From the NCBI RefSeq assembly GCF_965200585.1, contig NZ_OZ241361.1: 64,000 bases of DNA, one strand, 5' to 3'. Both the position numbers and the translations under genes were made by a program. Below, piece by piece: positions 24,497 through 34,263 of the stretch (positions are counted from its first letter, which is position 1; each line of letters starts with the position of its first letter). A model generated the notes under the pieces. It saw only the letters and a program-made list of their open reading frames with translations, was not told where the DNA came from and did not search any database. The stretch comes from Bacterioplanoides sp965200585. GTDB lineage: Bacteria; Pseudomonadota; Gammaproteobacteria; Pseudomonadales; Oceanobacteraceae.

Positions 24497-26431
24497 TTAG
24501 AATGAGTACTTGGCAGATAATGTGACATTGTCACGATCTTTAATCTGGTTGTAGTCACCACCGCTGAAGTTGGTGTAACCAACATCAACCGAAGTGCGGT
24601 TCTGATAAACGAACGACACAGACAGACCTGTTGTCAGACGATCATTAATAAACTGCGCACCTGGCTCTGGGCCATTACCCTGGTCATACGCTAATGACAA
24701 ACGTGGAGAAACATTCACACCGGCAAAAGCATTGTTGAAATCCATGGTGGCACGAACACGGATACCACCAGACAGGTCATCAACAAAGCCTTTATCATTA
24801 CAGTATGACGTATTTGCATTTTGAGATGCATTTGGAACGCTTCCACCACCTGCTGTTGGAAGTGTAGCCGCAGAACATGCATCCAGGTTTGAAGGCAGTC
24901 CCGCAAAAACGCCTGAGTTCTCACCAATACCGTATGCACCAGAGCGGCCATAGCGAGCATCGTTGGTGCTAGGCAGGTCATCGACATAAGTCAGACCAAT
25001 TTCAGAGATTAAAGAGATACGGTCAGCACCCCAGGTCTGATCGTAGAACTTGATAAAAGTCATCTGAGCTTGCCAGATATCAAATTCATCAAAGCCTTGG
25101 GCAATTTCACCATAGAGCTGCTGAGCACCGCCGGCTTCTTCAGCACGCTGCTGATACAAACGGCTCCAAGGTGTACCGGTACCGGCTAACAGAACCTCAA
25201 ATGCGTTCCACTGTACTGGGGCATCTGGCTTATAGCTGATTTCACCCGAGATGGATGCACCACCCTCTGTGCTGGTTGCAAAAGAAACGCCCGAGATCTG
25301 CAGATCTTCAGGGTACGCGATCTGATAAAGAGGACGATAGGTATCGAAAGTAGCATCATCATTAACACTACGGTCATCACCATTGCCTAAGAAGCCTGCA
25401 CGATCCTGGTTGGTCACTGCACCATTAATATACGGCAAACGGCTGTGGATATTCATATGGTAGAAACCAAATTCGGTATCACCTAACTCTTCTGAATACC
25501 AGCGAACAGCTAAACCATACTGACCAGAGTCTTTCGGTTGATCATCTTCAAGACGCTCGGTAATTGGAGCAACACGGTCAGACAGTGGTACACCACGTGC
25601 TATTTCGTCATCGCGTAAAGCAATCAGGTCATGCTCATCAGCGGTACCACCCAGTACTACCGGGCCACAGCCATCCGCCACAAAATCAGCAGTCGAGAAG
25701 AAAGTACCACATGGGTCGGTACGGGTTTTTTCCCACTCTAATTGATAGAAAGCTTCTAACGTTACGTCAGCAGTCAGACCAATCGAGGTATATAACATCT
25801 CTACCGGCAGCAGACCTTCTTTAATTTCAGCACCTGGCTTCCGGAACGCAGATGCATCCACTGGGTTAATGCTATTAATACCACCCTGAATAAAAGTGGA
25901 TTCACCCCAACTGACAACCTGACGACCTAAACGCAGGTTTACTGGGGTATCACCAAAGTAATAATCCGCCCAAACATAAGCATCCAACAGCTCAGCGCCT
26001 TTACCGGCTGCATCCTTAGTTGCGTCGTTAAAACGCTTAAACTCCGGATCATCATCCATAATTGCCGCATCGTAGTAAGCACGCGCACGGAAGAAAGCAC
26101 CGTAGTTTTCGTAGCTGATTTCCAGATCAGAGCTCCATTTCACAACGTTGGTGTAAATGTCTCCCTGCTCATAATTCAGCGTACCGTCATCGTAGTTAAA
26201 AGAAGAACCTGACGTTGATTCTCCAACACTCGCCCCATTGGGAATTGCAATCTGACCCTTATCACGGTCTTCAACACGCCAACCGATGCCGTAGCTGACG
26301 GTATTATCCCATTGTGCGTTTACATCACCGAAATTAAATTCAACAGCGTGGGCCCCAAATGAAGCAGCTGAAATTGCAAGTGCTAACGGAATTTTTCGCA
26401 TAGCTAGCCAGCTCTCTTTATTGTTATTCAT
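24497..26431 (-). CDS. DUF1302 outer-membrane beta-barrel protein
   Basis: The product of about 644 aa has a signal peptide (MRKIPLALAISAASFGAHA, cleavage before VEF), the DUF1302 start FNFGDVNAQWDNTVSYGIGWR, and LRLGRQVVSWGESTFIQGGIN. It ends in SAKYSF, with the terminal Phe of an outer-membrane barrel. I chose the ATG at 26431 because GGAGTCAGGT precedes it; 26401 is an alternative that begins right at the signal peptide. It is followed within 35 bp by its usual DUF1329 partner. Likely a channel or receptor for hydrophobic compounds; substrate unknown. Confidence 0.9.
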   Translation of the reverse strand: MNNNKESWLAMRKIPLALAISAASFGAHAVEFNFGDVNAQWDNTVSYGIGWRVEDRDKGQIAIPNGASVGESTSGSSFNYDDGTLNYEQGDIYTNVVKWSSDLEISYENYGAFFRARAYYDAAIMDDDPEFKRFNDATKDAAGKGAELLDAYVWADYYFGDTPVNLRLGRQVVSWGESTFIQGGINSINPVDASAFRKPGAEIKEGLLPVEMLYTSIGLTADVTLEAFYQLEWEKTRTDPCGTFFSTADFVADGCGPVVLGGTADEHDLIALRDDEIARGVPLSDRVAPITERLEDDQPKDSGQYGLAVRWYSEELGDTEFGFYHMNIHSRLPYINGAVTNQDRAGFLGNGDDRSVNDDATFDTYRPLYQIAYPEDLQISGVSFATSTEGGASISGEISYKPDAPVQWNAFEVLLAGTGTPWSRLYQQRAEEAGGAQQLYGEIAQGFDEFDIWQAQMTFIKFYDQTWGADRISLISEIGLTYVDDLPSTNDARYGRSGAYGIGENSGVFAGLPSNLDACSAATLPTAGGGSVPNASQNANTSYCNDKGFVDDLSGGIRVRATMDFNNAFAGVNVSPRLSLAYDQGNGPEPGAQFINDRLTTGLSVSFVYQNRTSVDVGYTNFSGGDYNQIKDRDNVTLSAKYSF

Positions 26432-26471
26432 ACCTGACTCCAAAAATTATTATTTTTTGCAGAATTTTTTG

Positions 26472-26496
26472 GGCCTCTGACTGTTAGCCAGAGGCC
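26472..26496. other. Perfect hairpin between lipase and DUF1302 genes
   Basis: GGCCTCTG and CAGAGGCC (8 bp, 9-base loop) lie just after the lipase stop. On the minus strand the stem is followed by A-rich, not T-rich, sequence, so it is unlikely to terminate transcription. A role in differential mRNA stability within one operon is possible. Confidence 0.45.
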
Positions 26497-26503
26497 ATGT
26501 TAA

Positions 26504-29500
26504 TTAGTTTTCGTTTGCTAATTTAGTATCGTCACCAACATTCAGACCTTCGCCATCGGTGGCAAAGAAGGATGCTGTTTGTGTGATCATCTCTGCAAAT
26601 ACAGTTGGAGCATCTGCTGAAGACATGGTGCCGTGAGTACCTTGGTTAAGCTTACTAACTAACATTTGTTTTTCATCTGCATCAGCAATACTTGCTGTCA
26701 CATTATCCAGACCAAGCTGACTAATAAGTGGGTCAGTACCTGCAAGGTAAGACTTAGCCGTTTCAACGTTATTCAGTGGAGGGTTAGCGTTATTAGGAAC
26801 CACTGTATCAGCAGGATAAACACCAGCACCAATCAGAAGATCAGATAATCCAGTGTCAGGGATCAGATCAGAATCATTAGTATTACTGTCAGCGGCTGCG
26901 ACAGCACCGCCACCAACCATTTCGAATACCAGAGCTGGAGTGCCAGTTGCTTTATACAGACCGGTAAAATTAACAGGATCAACAGAGTCCAGTGGAGCCT
27001 GGAAAACGCTGAAGAAAGTTTCAAGGTCAGAATCACCCTGATTCAGTCCTGCTGCTGCCGATAATCCTGGAAGAATGCTCGCTGAGAAAGTCGGAGAGTT
27101 CTCCAGTAATTTTGGAAGCTGGCCACCTGGGTTAGCAAACACAGCAGCTTTAATTGGATTCAGCTCTTTATCCATAATACTGGCATTACCTGCAACCGCA
27201 TTGTTTACTGAAACATAAGTAATACCAGCAATCGCACCTAATGAATGACCGACGAAAAATACGTTATTTTCATCAAGGTCACCGTTGCCATCACCATCTA
27301 CATCAATATTCTCAATAGATGCATTCAGGTTTAACAAGTCCATAACAGATTGACGTAAATGATCACGTGTTTGCTGCATATTGGTCAGGTTAATAAAGAA
27401 GTCACCAGAGTTACCAGATTCAGATCCAGGTGTGAAACTCATTGGTACCGGTTGTTGCTGGGCATTCAAAGCAAGGTTCTCATGACGCTCAGCTAAACCT
27501 GCATAAGGGCTTTCTACATTATTAGCAGCAGCTGTTGCAGCTACGCCTGCAAGTGTTGCCGCAAATGGAGTCGTCATATTCTCTGGTGCAGCAAGATTCT
27601 CAGAGTTAGCCAGATAACCCGCAACATTGAACGGATTAAATGGAGCATAACGCTGGGCATTACCATTACGATCGGTTGTTGAAGCATCTGCCCCATGAAC
27701 AGGGTGGTCGATTGCTACAGTTGCATAACAGCCTGCGGAAGGCGCTGCCATCTGGTTAGCAAACCCTAAAGAACTGGTACGGTCAGTCGTAATACCATGA
27801 TGGAAGATAATTGTTTTCCAACCACCTGCAGGTTTTGTACAGCCAGCATCAGTTGGGTAAGTCACCAGAGTAGGAATATTTGCATCTTCAACATGTTCAG
27901 CAAAAGGGAAGCGATAAGTAACATTTAATGAATCATCGTCATCTTTTGGTGGTGTTGTTCCTGCCGGGTTTCCTAACGCTCCATCAATAACGGCACCAAC
28001 AGAAGTTGACCCTTTCCAGAAAGAAGTAGCATCAACCGACTTCTTAGCAAGGAACTGAGGTAAAGCAATCATGCCTTGCATTGAAAGTGTGCTATTTGGC
28101 AAACCCAAAGCTGAGTTAGGTACTGCTACAACGGACTCTCCTGCATCAGTAAAATCTCCATCAGCATTTGCATCGGTACCGATTGGTAAGAAGTCACGTG
28201 CAGCTGGACGATGAGAAGCATCTTTCAGCAAAGCACCAGCACCATTTGCTGCACTGGCTACCAACGTTGCATTATCAGTTGAAGGAGTATATTGACCAAG
28301 AGCCTGAGCCACAGCATCTTTATTAGCGCTATTCCAGGTAGCAGGGTCAGCAGGAATTTGATTATTTGGATTTGCAGTATTCCAGGCTTGAATGGCACCC
28401 AGAATCATTGCGTTATTAGCGCCAATGCCTTGTGCGGCAGTTATTGCTGCACCACCGGCAATAATAGATCGTGCAAGAGTGCTGGAGATCAACTCTTTAT
28501 ACACATCATTTAAACGGATCGTAACACGATCAGTTTCACTAGCTGGATCCAAACTGGTGCCGTTTGCTGTATTAAGTGCTTGAGCTGCACCAGCTACTAA
28601 TGCATCAACACTCTCATCTGACAACAAGGATTCCATGCCTGCAGTATTGCTTAATAAGCCAAACAGGTAATTTTCCGGAGCAGCCATTGATAGCAGTACA
28701 TCTTCTTTGGCATCGGTAGTAAATGCCGAAGTCAAAATCAAGTTGGTCGCTGTAATGGAACCCGAGCTAACAGTTGCTAAGAAACCACCAGCTAATTGCT
28801 CCCAAGCTTGAATAGCTGTACGAGCACCGTTCAATGCAGGAGAAGGCAATCCTGTATCACTGCGTAGCAAATCATATTCAGCTGATGCTTGAACTTGTTC
28901 TCCGTTTTCACCTTTGAGCGCATCCGTCAGTGCAATAATATATTTTGTTTTGGACTCAAGAGGCTTTAATGGAGAAATACGAATCGTTGGTGTTGCACCA
29001 CCATCCATTTCCACATAATCAACAGTGTAGTCGACACCTGCAATCGGCTGAGTCGGAGAAAATGGACTACCGGAGTTATTGGCAGCGGCGTTTACGCTAC
29101 TTCCTAAATCCAATGGATCGACTGTTGAATCATCGGCGTTGTTTAGCATTTTAATTAAGAAAACACTTTGCCCAGCAACAACTGTCGTCTCATCAAGAGA
29201 AGCATTAAAAGGGAGATCTATTGTTGCTGTTGACGAGAATCCAGCCTGGTCATTAATTGCAGTTGTCACTGGTGGAGTAGAGTCTGTGACAGCAGCTGTG
29301 CCATCAGTAGCAGCAGCCTGCGCAAACAAGAAGTCACTATTAATGGGTAAGTCCCCATTACCGGCAGAAAAGATCGGAGAGATAATGCTTGGCTGAGCCC
29401 CTGGCAGACCTGAGTCAACCGGCGTTGTATCAACATTATCGTTATGACGTTCAACACTACTGATGTCACAACCTGCCAGTCCGGCGACAGAAGCTGTGAT

Positions 29501-29530
29501 CGCAAGGCTGAGAAGCGTTTTCTTAACCAT
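26504..29530 (-). CDS. VolA/Pla-1-type surface lipase lipoprotein
   Basis: Predicted extracellular or surface-anchored lipase/lysophospholipase of 1008 aa. The lipobox LAGC follows MVKKTLLSLAITASVAG. Residues about 50-290 resemble the bacterial virulence-factor lipase N-terminal domain (VTTAINDQ, LKPLESKTKYIIALTDAL). The alpha/beta-hydrolase nucleophile is Ser763 in VGHSLG, with IIFHHGIT as the oxyanion region. Vibrio VolA cleaves lysophosphatidylcholine to free fatty acid. I chose the ATG at 29530 (AGGTAG ribosome site, immediate lipoprotein signal); the frame extends to 29797, but that part reads as non-coding. It heads a likely operon with DUF1302 and DUF1329 genes. Confidence 0.88.
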   Translation of the reverse strand: MVKKTLLSLAITASVAGLAGCDISSVERHNDNVDTTPVDSGLPGAQPSIISPIFSAGNGDLPINSDFLFAQAAATDGTAAVTDSTPPVTTAINDQAGFSSTATIDLPFNASLDETTVVAGQSVFLIKMLNNADDSTVDPLDLGSSVNAAANNSGSPFSPTQPIAGVDYTVDYVEMDGGATPTIRISPLKPLESKTKYIIALTDALKGENGEQVQASAEYDLLRSDTGLPSPALNGARTAIQAWEQLAGGFLATVSSGSITATNLILTSAFTTDAKEDVLLSMAAPENYLFGLLSNTAGMESLLSDESVDALVAGAAQALNTANGTSLDPASETDRVTIRLNDVYKELISSTLARSIIAGGAAITAAQGIGANNAMILGAIQAWNTANPNNQIPADPATWNSANKDAVAQALGQYTPSTDNATLVASAANGAGALLKDASHRPAARDFLPIGTDANADGDFTDAGESVVAVPNSALGLPNSTLSMQGMIALPQFLAKKSVDATSFWKGSTSVGAVIDGALGNPAGTTPPKDDDDSLNVTYRFPFAEHVEDANIPTLVTYPTDAGCTKPAGGWKTIIFHHGITTDRTSSLGFANQMAAPSAGCYATVAIDHPVHGADASTTDRNGNAQRYAPFNPFNVAGYLANSENLAAPENMTTPFAATLAGVAATAAANNVESPYAGLAERHENLALNAQQQPVPMSFTPGSESGNSGDFFINLTNMQQTRDHLRQSVMDLLNLNASIENIDVDGDGNGDLDENNVFFVGHSLGAIAGITYVSVNNAVAGNASIMDKELNPIKAAVFANPGGQLPKLLENSPTFSASILPGLSAAAGLNQGDSDLETFFSVFQAPLDSVDPVNFTGLYKATGTPALVFEMVGGGAVAAADSNTNDSDLIPDTGLSDLLIGAGVYPADTVVPNNANPPLNNVETAKSYLAGTDPLISQLGLDNVTASIADADEKQMLVSKLNQGTHGTMSSADAPTVFAEMITQTASFFATDGEGLNVGDDTKLANEN

Positions 29531-29914
29531 ATTGCTACCTGTTTTGTTTTTTATGTTTATTAGAGACTTCCTGACACAAGACCGTCCGGAAAGTATGGGT
29601 TGACTATAATGTGCCAACTCCGTCATCCTCATCGCTCGAAAGTATGATTCGGCAGAATAACACCCCACCTTTTGTATCTGTTCGTAACAACCTTGTGACA
29701 CCAGTTCATCAGAAGGTGAGCTTATTTGTAGATTAATGCCAGAAAGAGTCAGGGTGACGGAGTTAGTAAGTACTTCTGAAAGCACAACTGTATCCATTCT
29801 GTCACAAGTGCCTATCCGTCAAATCGTCGACAGCGCCTCCTTCAGGGTGTGAATTCGGGCGTCCTTCCACTAGAATATCGCCAAATTTTGATACTGATAT
29901 CAGGAGAAAAACGC
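29531..29914. other. Divergent intergenic region, lipase / thiolase
   Basis: A 384-bp gap between divergent start codons. It contains a plus-strand TATAAT near 29605, but I could not place convincing complete promoters for either gene and saw no PsrA-like palindrome. The upstream part of the lipase frame (to 29797) is open by chance. Confidence 0.5.
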
Positions 29915-31102
29915 ATGTCTAAGCAAGATTCTGTAGTTATTGTGGGTGGTGCCCGTACACCAATGGGTGGCTTCATGGGTAGCCTGAGCAGCGTTTCCGC
30001 TGTGGATCTGGGTGCCATTGCCATTGAAGAAGCCATTCAGCGTGCTGGTATCAACAAAGAAGACGTTGAAGACGTGACCATGGGTTGTGTACTGCCTGCC
30101 GGTCTGAAGCAAGGTCCTGCACGTCAGGCCATGCGTAAAGCCGGTTTACCGGATGCAACAGCTGCGACCACCATCAACAAGCTGTGTGGTTCTGGTATGC
30201 GCGCCACCATGTTTGTTCACGATATGATCAAAGCCGGTTCTGTTGACGTTGCCATTGCCGGCGGTATGGAGTCCATGTCTAACGCGCCTTACGTGTTAGA
30301 AGGCGTACGTACTGGTTTACGTATGGGTGCAGGCCAAGCGCCTCAGGATCATATGTTCCTGGACGGCTTACAAGACGCTGAAACCGGCAAGCTGATGGGT
30401 GCCTTCGCTCAGGAAGTGGCTGACAAAAAAGGTTACACCCGTGAGCAAATGGACAACTATGCGATCCGTTCTCTGACTCGTGCCAAGAAAGCCATCGAAG
30501 AAGGCCTGAACACCGCTGAAATCGTTCCTGTAACGGTTAAAACCCGCAAAGGCGAAACCGTTGTTGATAACGATGAGCAGCCTTTCAACGCTAACATCGA
30601 AAAAATCCCAACACTGCGTCCGGCATTCGCTAAAGACGGTACTGTCACTGCAGCGAACGCTTCTTCTATCTCTGACGGTGCTTCTGCACTGGTTCTGATG
30701 AGCGAAAGCGCAGCTGAGGCAAAAGGCGTTAAGCCAATGGCTCGCATCGTGGCACACAGCACTCAATCTCAGCATCCTTCTGAGTTCACCATGGCTCCGG
30801 TTGGCGCAATTGAGCGTGTTCTGGAAAAATCTGGCTGGACTAAAGACGACGTTGATATCTTCGAAATCAACGAAGCATTCGCCATGGTTGCTATGATGCC
30901 AATCGATGAGCTGGGCTTAGACGCAGAAAAAGTAAACATCTACGGCGGCGCTTGTGCACAAGGCCACCCAGTTGGTTCTACCGGTTCTCGTCTGATCGTA
31001 ACCCTGATGAACGCCCTGAAAAACACTGGCGGCACCAAAGGTCTGGCGGCTCTGTGTATCGGTGGTGGTGAAGCAACAGCAATCACAATCGAACTGCTGT
31101 AA
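29915..31102 (+). CDS. Acetyl-CoA C-acetyltransferase (thiolase)
   Basis: Condenses or cleaves acetoacetyl-CoA. The 395-aa thiolase has the nucleophilic Cys91 in INKLCGSGMRA, the NEAFA loop, the His in ACAQGHPVGSTGSR, and the second Cys in ALCIGGGEA. The length matches AtoB/PhaA-type biosynthetic thiolases better than FadA, but sequence alone does not decide between ketone, PHA and beta-oxidation use. No phaB or atoDA neighbour is present. AGGAGAAAA before the ATG at 29915 fixes the start; the longer frame from 29849 is not supported. A strong terminator follows. Confidence 0.94.
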   Translation: MSKQDSVVIVGGARTPMGGFMGSLSSVSAVDLGAIAIEEAIQRAGINKEDVEDVTMGCVLPAGLKQGPARQAMRKAGLPDATAATTINKLCGSGMRATMFVHDMIKAGSVDVAIAGGMESMSNAPYVLEGVRTGLRMGAGQAPQDHMFLDGLQDAETGKLMGAFAQEVADKKGYTREQMDNYAIRSLTRAKKAIEEGLNTAEIVPVTVKTRKGETVVDNDEQPFNANIEKIPTLRPAFAKDGTVTAANASSISDGASALVLMSESAAEAKGVKPMARIVAHSTQSQHPSEFTMAPVGAIERVLEKSGWTKDDVDIFEINEAFAMVAMMPIDELGLDAEKVNIYGGACAQGHPVGSTGSRLIVTLMNALKNTGGTKGLAALCIGGGEATAITIELL

Positions 31103-31122
31103 GTACGCTTCTTTGCTCTCAT

Positions 31123-31158
31123 AAAAAACGGGCGCTGTGAAAACAGCGCCCGTTTTTT
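31123..31158 (+). terminator. Terminator after thiolase
   Basis: AAAAAACGGGCGCTGT-GAAA-ACAGCGCCCGTTTTTT: perfect 16-bp pairing with a GNRA-type GAAA loop and a T7 tract. Very strong. Confidence 0.95.
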
Positions 31159-31164
31159 TATTCT

Positions 31165-31250
31165 AGCTCCCACGCTCTGCGTGGTAGCTAAACCACCAGC
31201 TTCTGGTTTTCTCAATTCAGACATGACTACCACGCGGAGCGTGGGAGCCA
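31165..31250. repeat. REP pair (BIME-like) with CCCACGC core
   Basis: Two inverted copies of a palindromic unit, 31165-31190 (AGCTCCCACGCTCTGCGTGG core) and 31224-31250, match at about 20 of 23 positions when one is reverse-complemented. Each unit is itself a hairpin (CCACGC...GCGTGG). This CCCACGCTCTGCGTGG type is a well-known REP class in gammaproteobacteria, moved by RAYT-like transposases; no RAYT gene is in the window. Confidence 0.85.
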
Positions 31251-31288
31251 GACGAAATGCTGCCTTGGTTGAGTGCTCAGCAGAAAAA

Positions 31289-32140
31289 TCAGAACACAAT
31301 GGTTTTATTGCCATGCAACAGCACCCGGTCTTCCAGATGACTGCGTACACCCCGCGCTAATACCATTTTCTCAACGTCTTTTCCCAGGCGCACCATATCT
31401 TCTACTGTGTTGGTATGACTGATACGCATCACATCCTGATCAATAATCGGGCCGGCATCCAGCTCCTGAGTAACGTAGTGACAAGTCGCACCAATTAATT
31501 TCACGCCTCGCTCGGCGGCCTGATGGTAGGGTTTAGCGCCAACAAACGATGGCAGGAAGCTATGATGAATATTGATCACCTGTCCGGCATAACGCTGACA
31601 CAACTCCGGCGGAATAATTTGCATATAACGAGCCAGCACAATGGTATCGGCATGATGCTCTTCAACAATGGCGTTCACCCGGGCGAAATGCTCCGCTTTA
31701 TTATTTTTATCCACCGGCACATGGAAAAACGGAATACCATGCCATTCCACCATCGAGCGCAAGTCGTCGTGATTGGAAATAACACAGGGAATATCACAAT
31801 GCAGCTCTTTGCTGTGCCAGCGATGCAATAAATCCACCAGACAATGACTTTCTTTGCTCGCCATCAGAATCACTTTTTTAGGCTGGCCTGAATCATTAAC
31901 CTGCCAGTCCATCTCAAATTCTTCAGCAATGGGAGTAAATTCGGCTTTCAGCTGCTCCAGATCAAACGGCAAAGAGTCAGCACGAATGCAATGGCGCATA
32001 AAAAAGCGCCCACTCACCGGATCGGAATAGTGATTCGCTTCCACAATCCAGCCACCGTGACCGGAAAAAAACTGACCAACTTTCGCCACAATCCCAACAC
32101 GATCAGGGCATGAAATGGTTAAACGATAAACACGTTCCAT
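31289..32140 (-). CDS. purU: Formyltetrahydrofolate deformylase
   Basis: Hydrolyses 10-formyl-THF to THF and formate, balancing one-carbon pools. The 283-aa product has an N-terminal ACT domain (RLTISCPDRVGIVAKVGQFF) and a formyltransferase-fold catalytic domain, with the active-site INIHHSFLPSFVGAKPYHQA and later the Asp in TQELDAGPIIDQD. The partial link with glycine cleavage at the other end of the window is metabolic only. It lies downstream of the REP pair and is divergent from the CBS gene. Confidence 0.96.
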   Translation of the reverse strand: MERVYRLTISCPDRVGIVAKVGQFFSGHGGWIVEANHYSDPVSGRFFMRHCIRADSLPFDLEQLKAEFTPIAEEFEMDWQVNDSGQPKKVILMASKESHCLVDLLHRWHSKELHCDIPCVISNHDDLRSMVEWHGIPFFHVPVDKNNKAEHFARVNAIVEEHHADTIVLARYMQIIPPELCQRYAGQVINIHHSFLPSFVGAKPYHQAAERGVKLIGATCHYVTQELDAGPIIDQDVMRISHTNTVEDMVRLGKDVEKMVLARGVRSHLEDRVLLHGNKTIVF

Positions 32141-32268
32141 AAAGATCCAAATAAGTTACATAAAAACAAGGCGCTATGATAACGGCTTCGCCACACTTCT
32201 GTTGGCGGATTTTGTTATTCCTGCGTAAGCACTCTATGATAACAAGGTCTGTATCAGCAGGAGCGGGT

Positions 32269-32853
32269 ATGTCGTTAATTGTTTTCGATATGGGGCGCCG
32301 GGTCGAAACACCGGTCACCCCGGAAAAGTTTCGTATCAACCCGGTTTATGCCAGCGCGGCAACATCTGCGGTCGGTAGCGCTGCCGATGCTTACGAACGC
32401 CAGCAGGATCATTATGCAAGCGGTGGTGAATCTCAGCATCAGCCTCAAGCGGTTGCTTACGTTGCCGATATCATGCAACGCAAGGTGCAATACATCTACA
32501 GCGATGCACCGTTACGTCAGGCGTGGGAGATGATGCAGAACACTGGGTTTCATCATATTCCGGTGGTTTCCGACGATTTAACCGTATGTGCCATGCTGTC
32601 GGACCGGGATTTATTAAATCAGTCTCTATCGACACACATTGATTGGCACGATAATGTGCTGACATTAGCCAGCCGCCCGGTGTTGTGTATTGGTGAATAT
32701 GCCGACATTCGCCAATGTGCCCGAACACTACTGGAATACCGCATTGGCGCCCTGCCCGTTATTAATGAACAAAATTTGTTATCCGGCATAATCACACGCA
32801 CCGATATTCTGCGTGTATTAAGCCATTATGGCCCGATGGAACTCTGGGCCTGA
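32269..32853 (+). CDS. CBS-domain pair protein
   Basis: The 194-aa product has a Q/S-rich N-terminal segment (residues about 20-70) and two CBS domains: about 72-128 (VADIMQRKVQYIYSD...HHIPVV) and about 135-190 (ASRPVLCIGEYADI...IGALPVI...GIITRTDIL). CBS pairs bind adenine nucleotides and regulate partners. AGGAGCGGGT before the ATG at 32269 sets the start; the frame is open to 32176. Only 12 bp separate it from ppnN, which is itself nucleotide-controlled, so the pair are probably co-transcribed. Confidence 0.88.
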   Translation: MSLIVFDMGRRVETPVTPEKFRINPVYASAATSAVGSAADAYERQQDHYASGGESQHQPQAVAYVADIMQRKVQYIYSDAPLRQAWEMMQNTGFHHIPVVSDDLTVCAMLSDRDLLNQSLSTHIDWHDNVLTLASRPVLCIGEYADIRQCARTLLEYRIGALPVINEQNLLSGIITRTDILRVLSHYGPMELWA

Positions 32854-32865
32854 AAAGGAATTATT

Positions 32866-34233
32866 ATGACACGTCATGTTGAAGTCATTTACCCGAAAAC
32901 CCATTTACGGGTGCTGTCCCGTTATGAAATTCAGCGATTAAAAAATTTCTCTGGCCCTACCCATGAACTGCTACGCCGTTGTTGTTATGCCGTGTTAAGC
33001 GCCGGTAGCCAAAACGACGATTATCTCGATTTAGAAAATGAGTTTCGTGATTTTGATATCGAAGTCACTCAGGAAGAACGTGGCATTGTATTAAAACTGA
33101 CATCACCACCAGACAGTGCTTTTGTCGATGATGAAATTATTCGTGGTGTCCGAGAGCAATTATTTGCTGTACTCAGAGATGTGTTGTACGCCCAGGATTC
33201 GATTATTGAAACACACCGCTTTGATCTGAATAACGGTGAAGACATTACCAATGCCATTTTTCATTTATTGCGCAATGCGAATGTACTCAAACCCGACCGA
33301 ACGGCTGATTTAATTATTTGCTGGGGTGGCCATTCCATCCCTCGTCACGAGTACCAGTACACCAAAGATGTGGGTTACCAACTGGGACTTCGTGGTTTGG
33401 ATATTGGTACCGGCTGCGGCCCGGGTGCCATGAAAGGCCCAATGAAAGGCGCCACCATTGGTCATGCTAAACAGCATATTTGTGATGGTCGTTATATTGG
33501 TATTACCGAACCCGGTATTATTGCCACTGAAGCACCCAATCCACTGGTTAACGAACTGGTTATTCTGCCGGATATTGAAAAACGTCTGGAAGCTTTTGTA
33601 CGCTTAGCCCACGGCATTGTTATCTTCCCGGGTGGACCCGGAACTGCTGAAGAGATTTTGTATTTATTAGGTGTTTTATCTCACCCGGCCAACCAGACCA
33701 TTCCTTTTCCATTAATTATTACCGGGCCGGAAGAATGCCGCAGTTACCTCAACGATATCGATCAGTTTATCGGCGACACTCTCGGCCCGGAAGCACAAAA
33801 ACGTTATCAGTTAATTATTAATGATCCGCAAGCTGTGGCTGTCGCCATGAAACAGGGAACAGAAAAAGTCCGGGAATACCGACGTTTAATTGAGGATGCG
33901 TATTTTTATAACTGGACATTGACCATTGATGAAAAATTCCAGACACCGTTTGATCCAACCCATGACAATATGGCGGCGATTGAGTTGTCTTACGAATTAC
34001 CACAACATCAGTTAGCGGCTAATTTACGTCAGGTTTTTTCTGGCATTGTTGCTGGCAATGTAAAAGCCACGGGTATTAAACGAGTAGAAAAATACGGGCC
34101 GTATAAAATCCATGGTGATCCAAAGATTCTGAAAGGTATGGACACATTATTGTCGGCCATGGTTCACCACGGGCGAATGAAAATACAGGGAGAATACACT
34201 CCCTGTTATAAAATCGTGGCATCGCCGGACTAA
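32866..34233 (+). CDS. ppnN: Pyrimidine/purine 5'-nucleotide nucleosidase
   Basis: YgdH-family nucleosidase that cleaves NMPs to base and ribose 5-phosphate and is stimulated by (p)ppGpp in E. coli. The 455-aa product aligns with YgdH from the start (SRYEIQRLKNFS) through the N-terminal domain, and the central LOG/Rossmann domain carries GTGCGPGAMKGPMKGA and FPGGPGTAEEILYLLG. The C-terminal extension is also present. Probably in an operon with the CBS gene (12-bp gap). Confidence 0.95.
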   Translation: MTRHVEVIYPKTHLRVLSRYEIQRLKNFSGPTHELLRRCCYAVLSAGSQNDDYLDLENEFRDFDIEVTQEERGIVLKLTSPPDSAFVDDEIIRGVREQLFAVLRDVLYAQDSIIETHRFDLNNGEDITNAIFHLLRNANVLKPDRTADLIICWGGHSIPRHEYQYTKDVGYQLGLRGLDIGTGCGPGAMKGPMKGATIGHAKQHICDGRYIGITEPGIIATEAPNPLVNELVILPDIEKRLEAFVRLAHGIVIFPGGPGTAEEILYLLGVLSHPANQTIPFPLIITGPEECRSYLNDIDQFIGDTLGPEAQKRYQLIINDPQAVAVAMKQGTEKVREYRRLIEDAYFYNWTLTIDEKFQTPFDPTHDNMAAIELSYELPQHQLAANLRQVFSGIVAGNVKATGIKRVEKYGPYKIHGDPKILKGMDTLLSAMVHHGRMKIQGEYTPCYKIVASPD

Positions 34234-34263
34234 CATCACAACATCGCCAGATAGTGTTATTTT

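Noticed and set aside
29531..29797. Longer N terminus of the lipase (extra 89 aa)
   Set aside because: The extension has no signal peptide, while the ATG at 29530 begins a perfect lipoprotein signal with a ribosome site.
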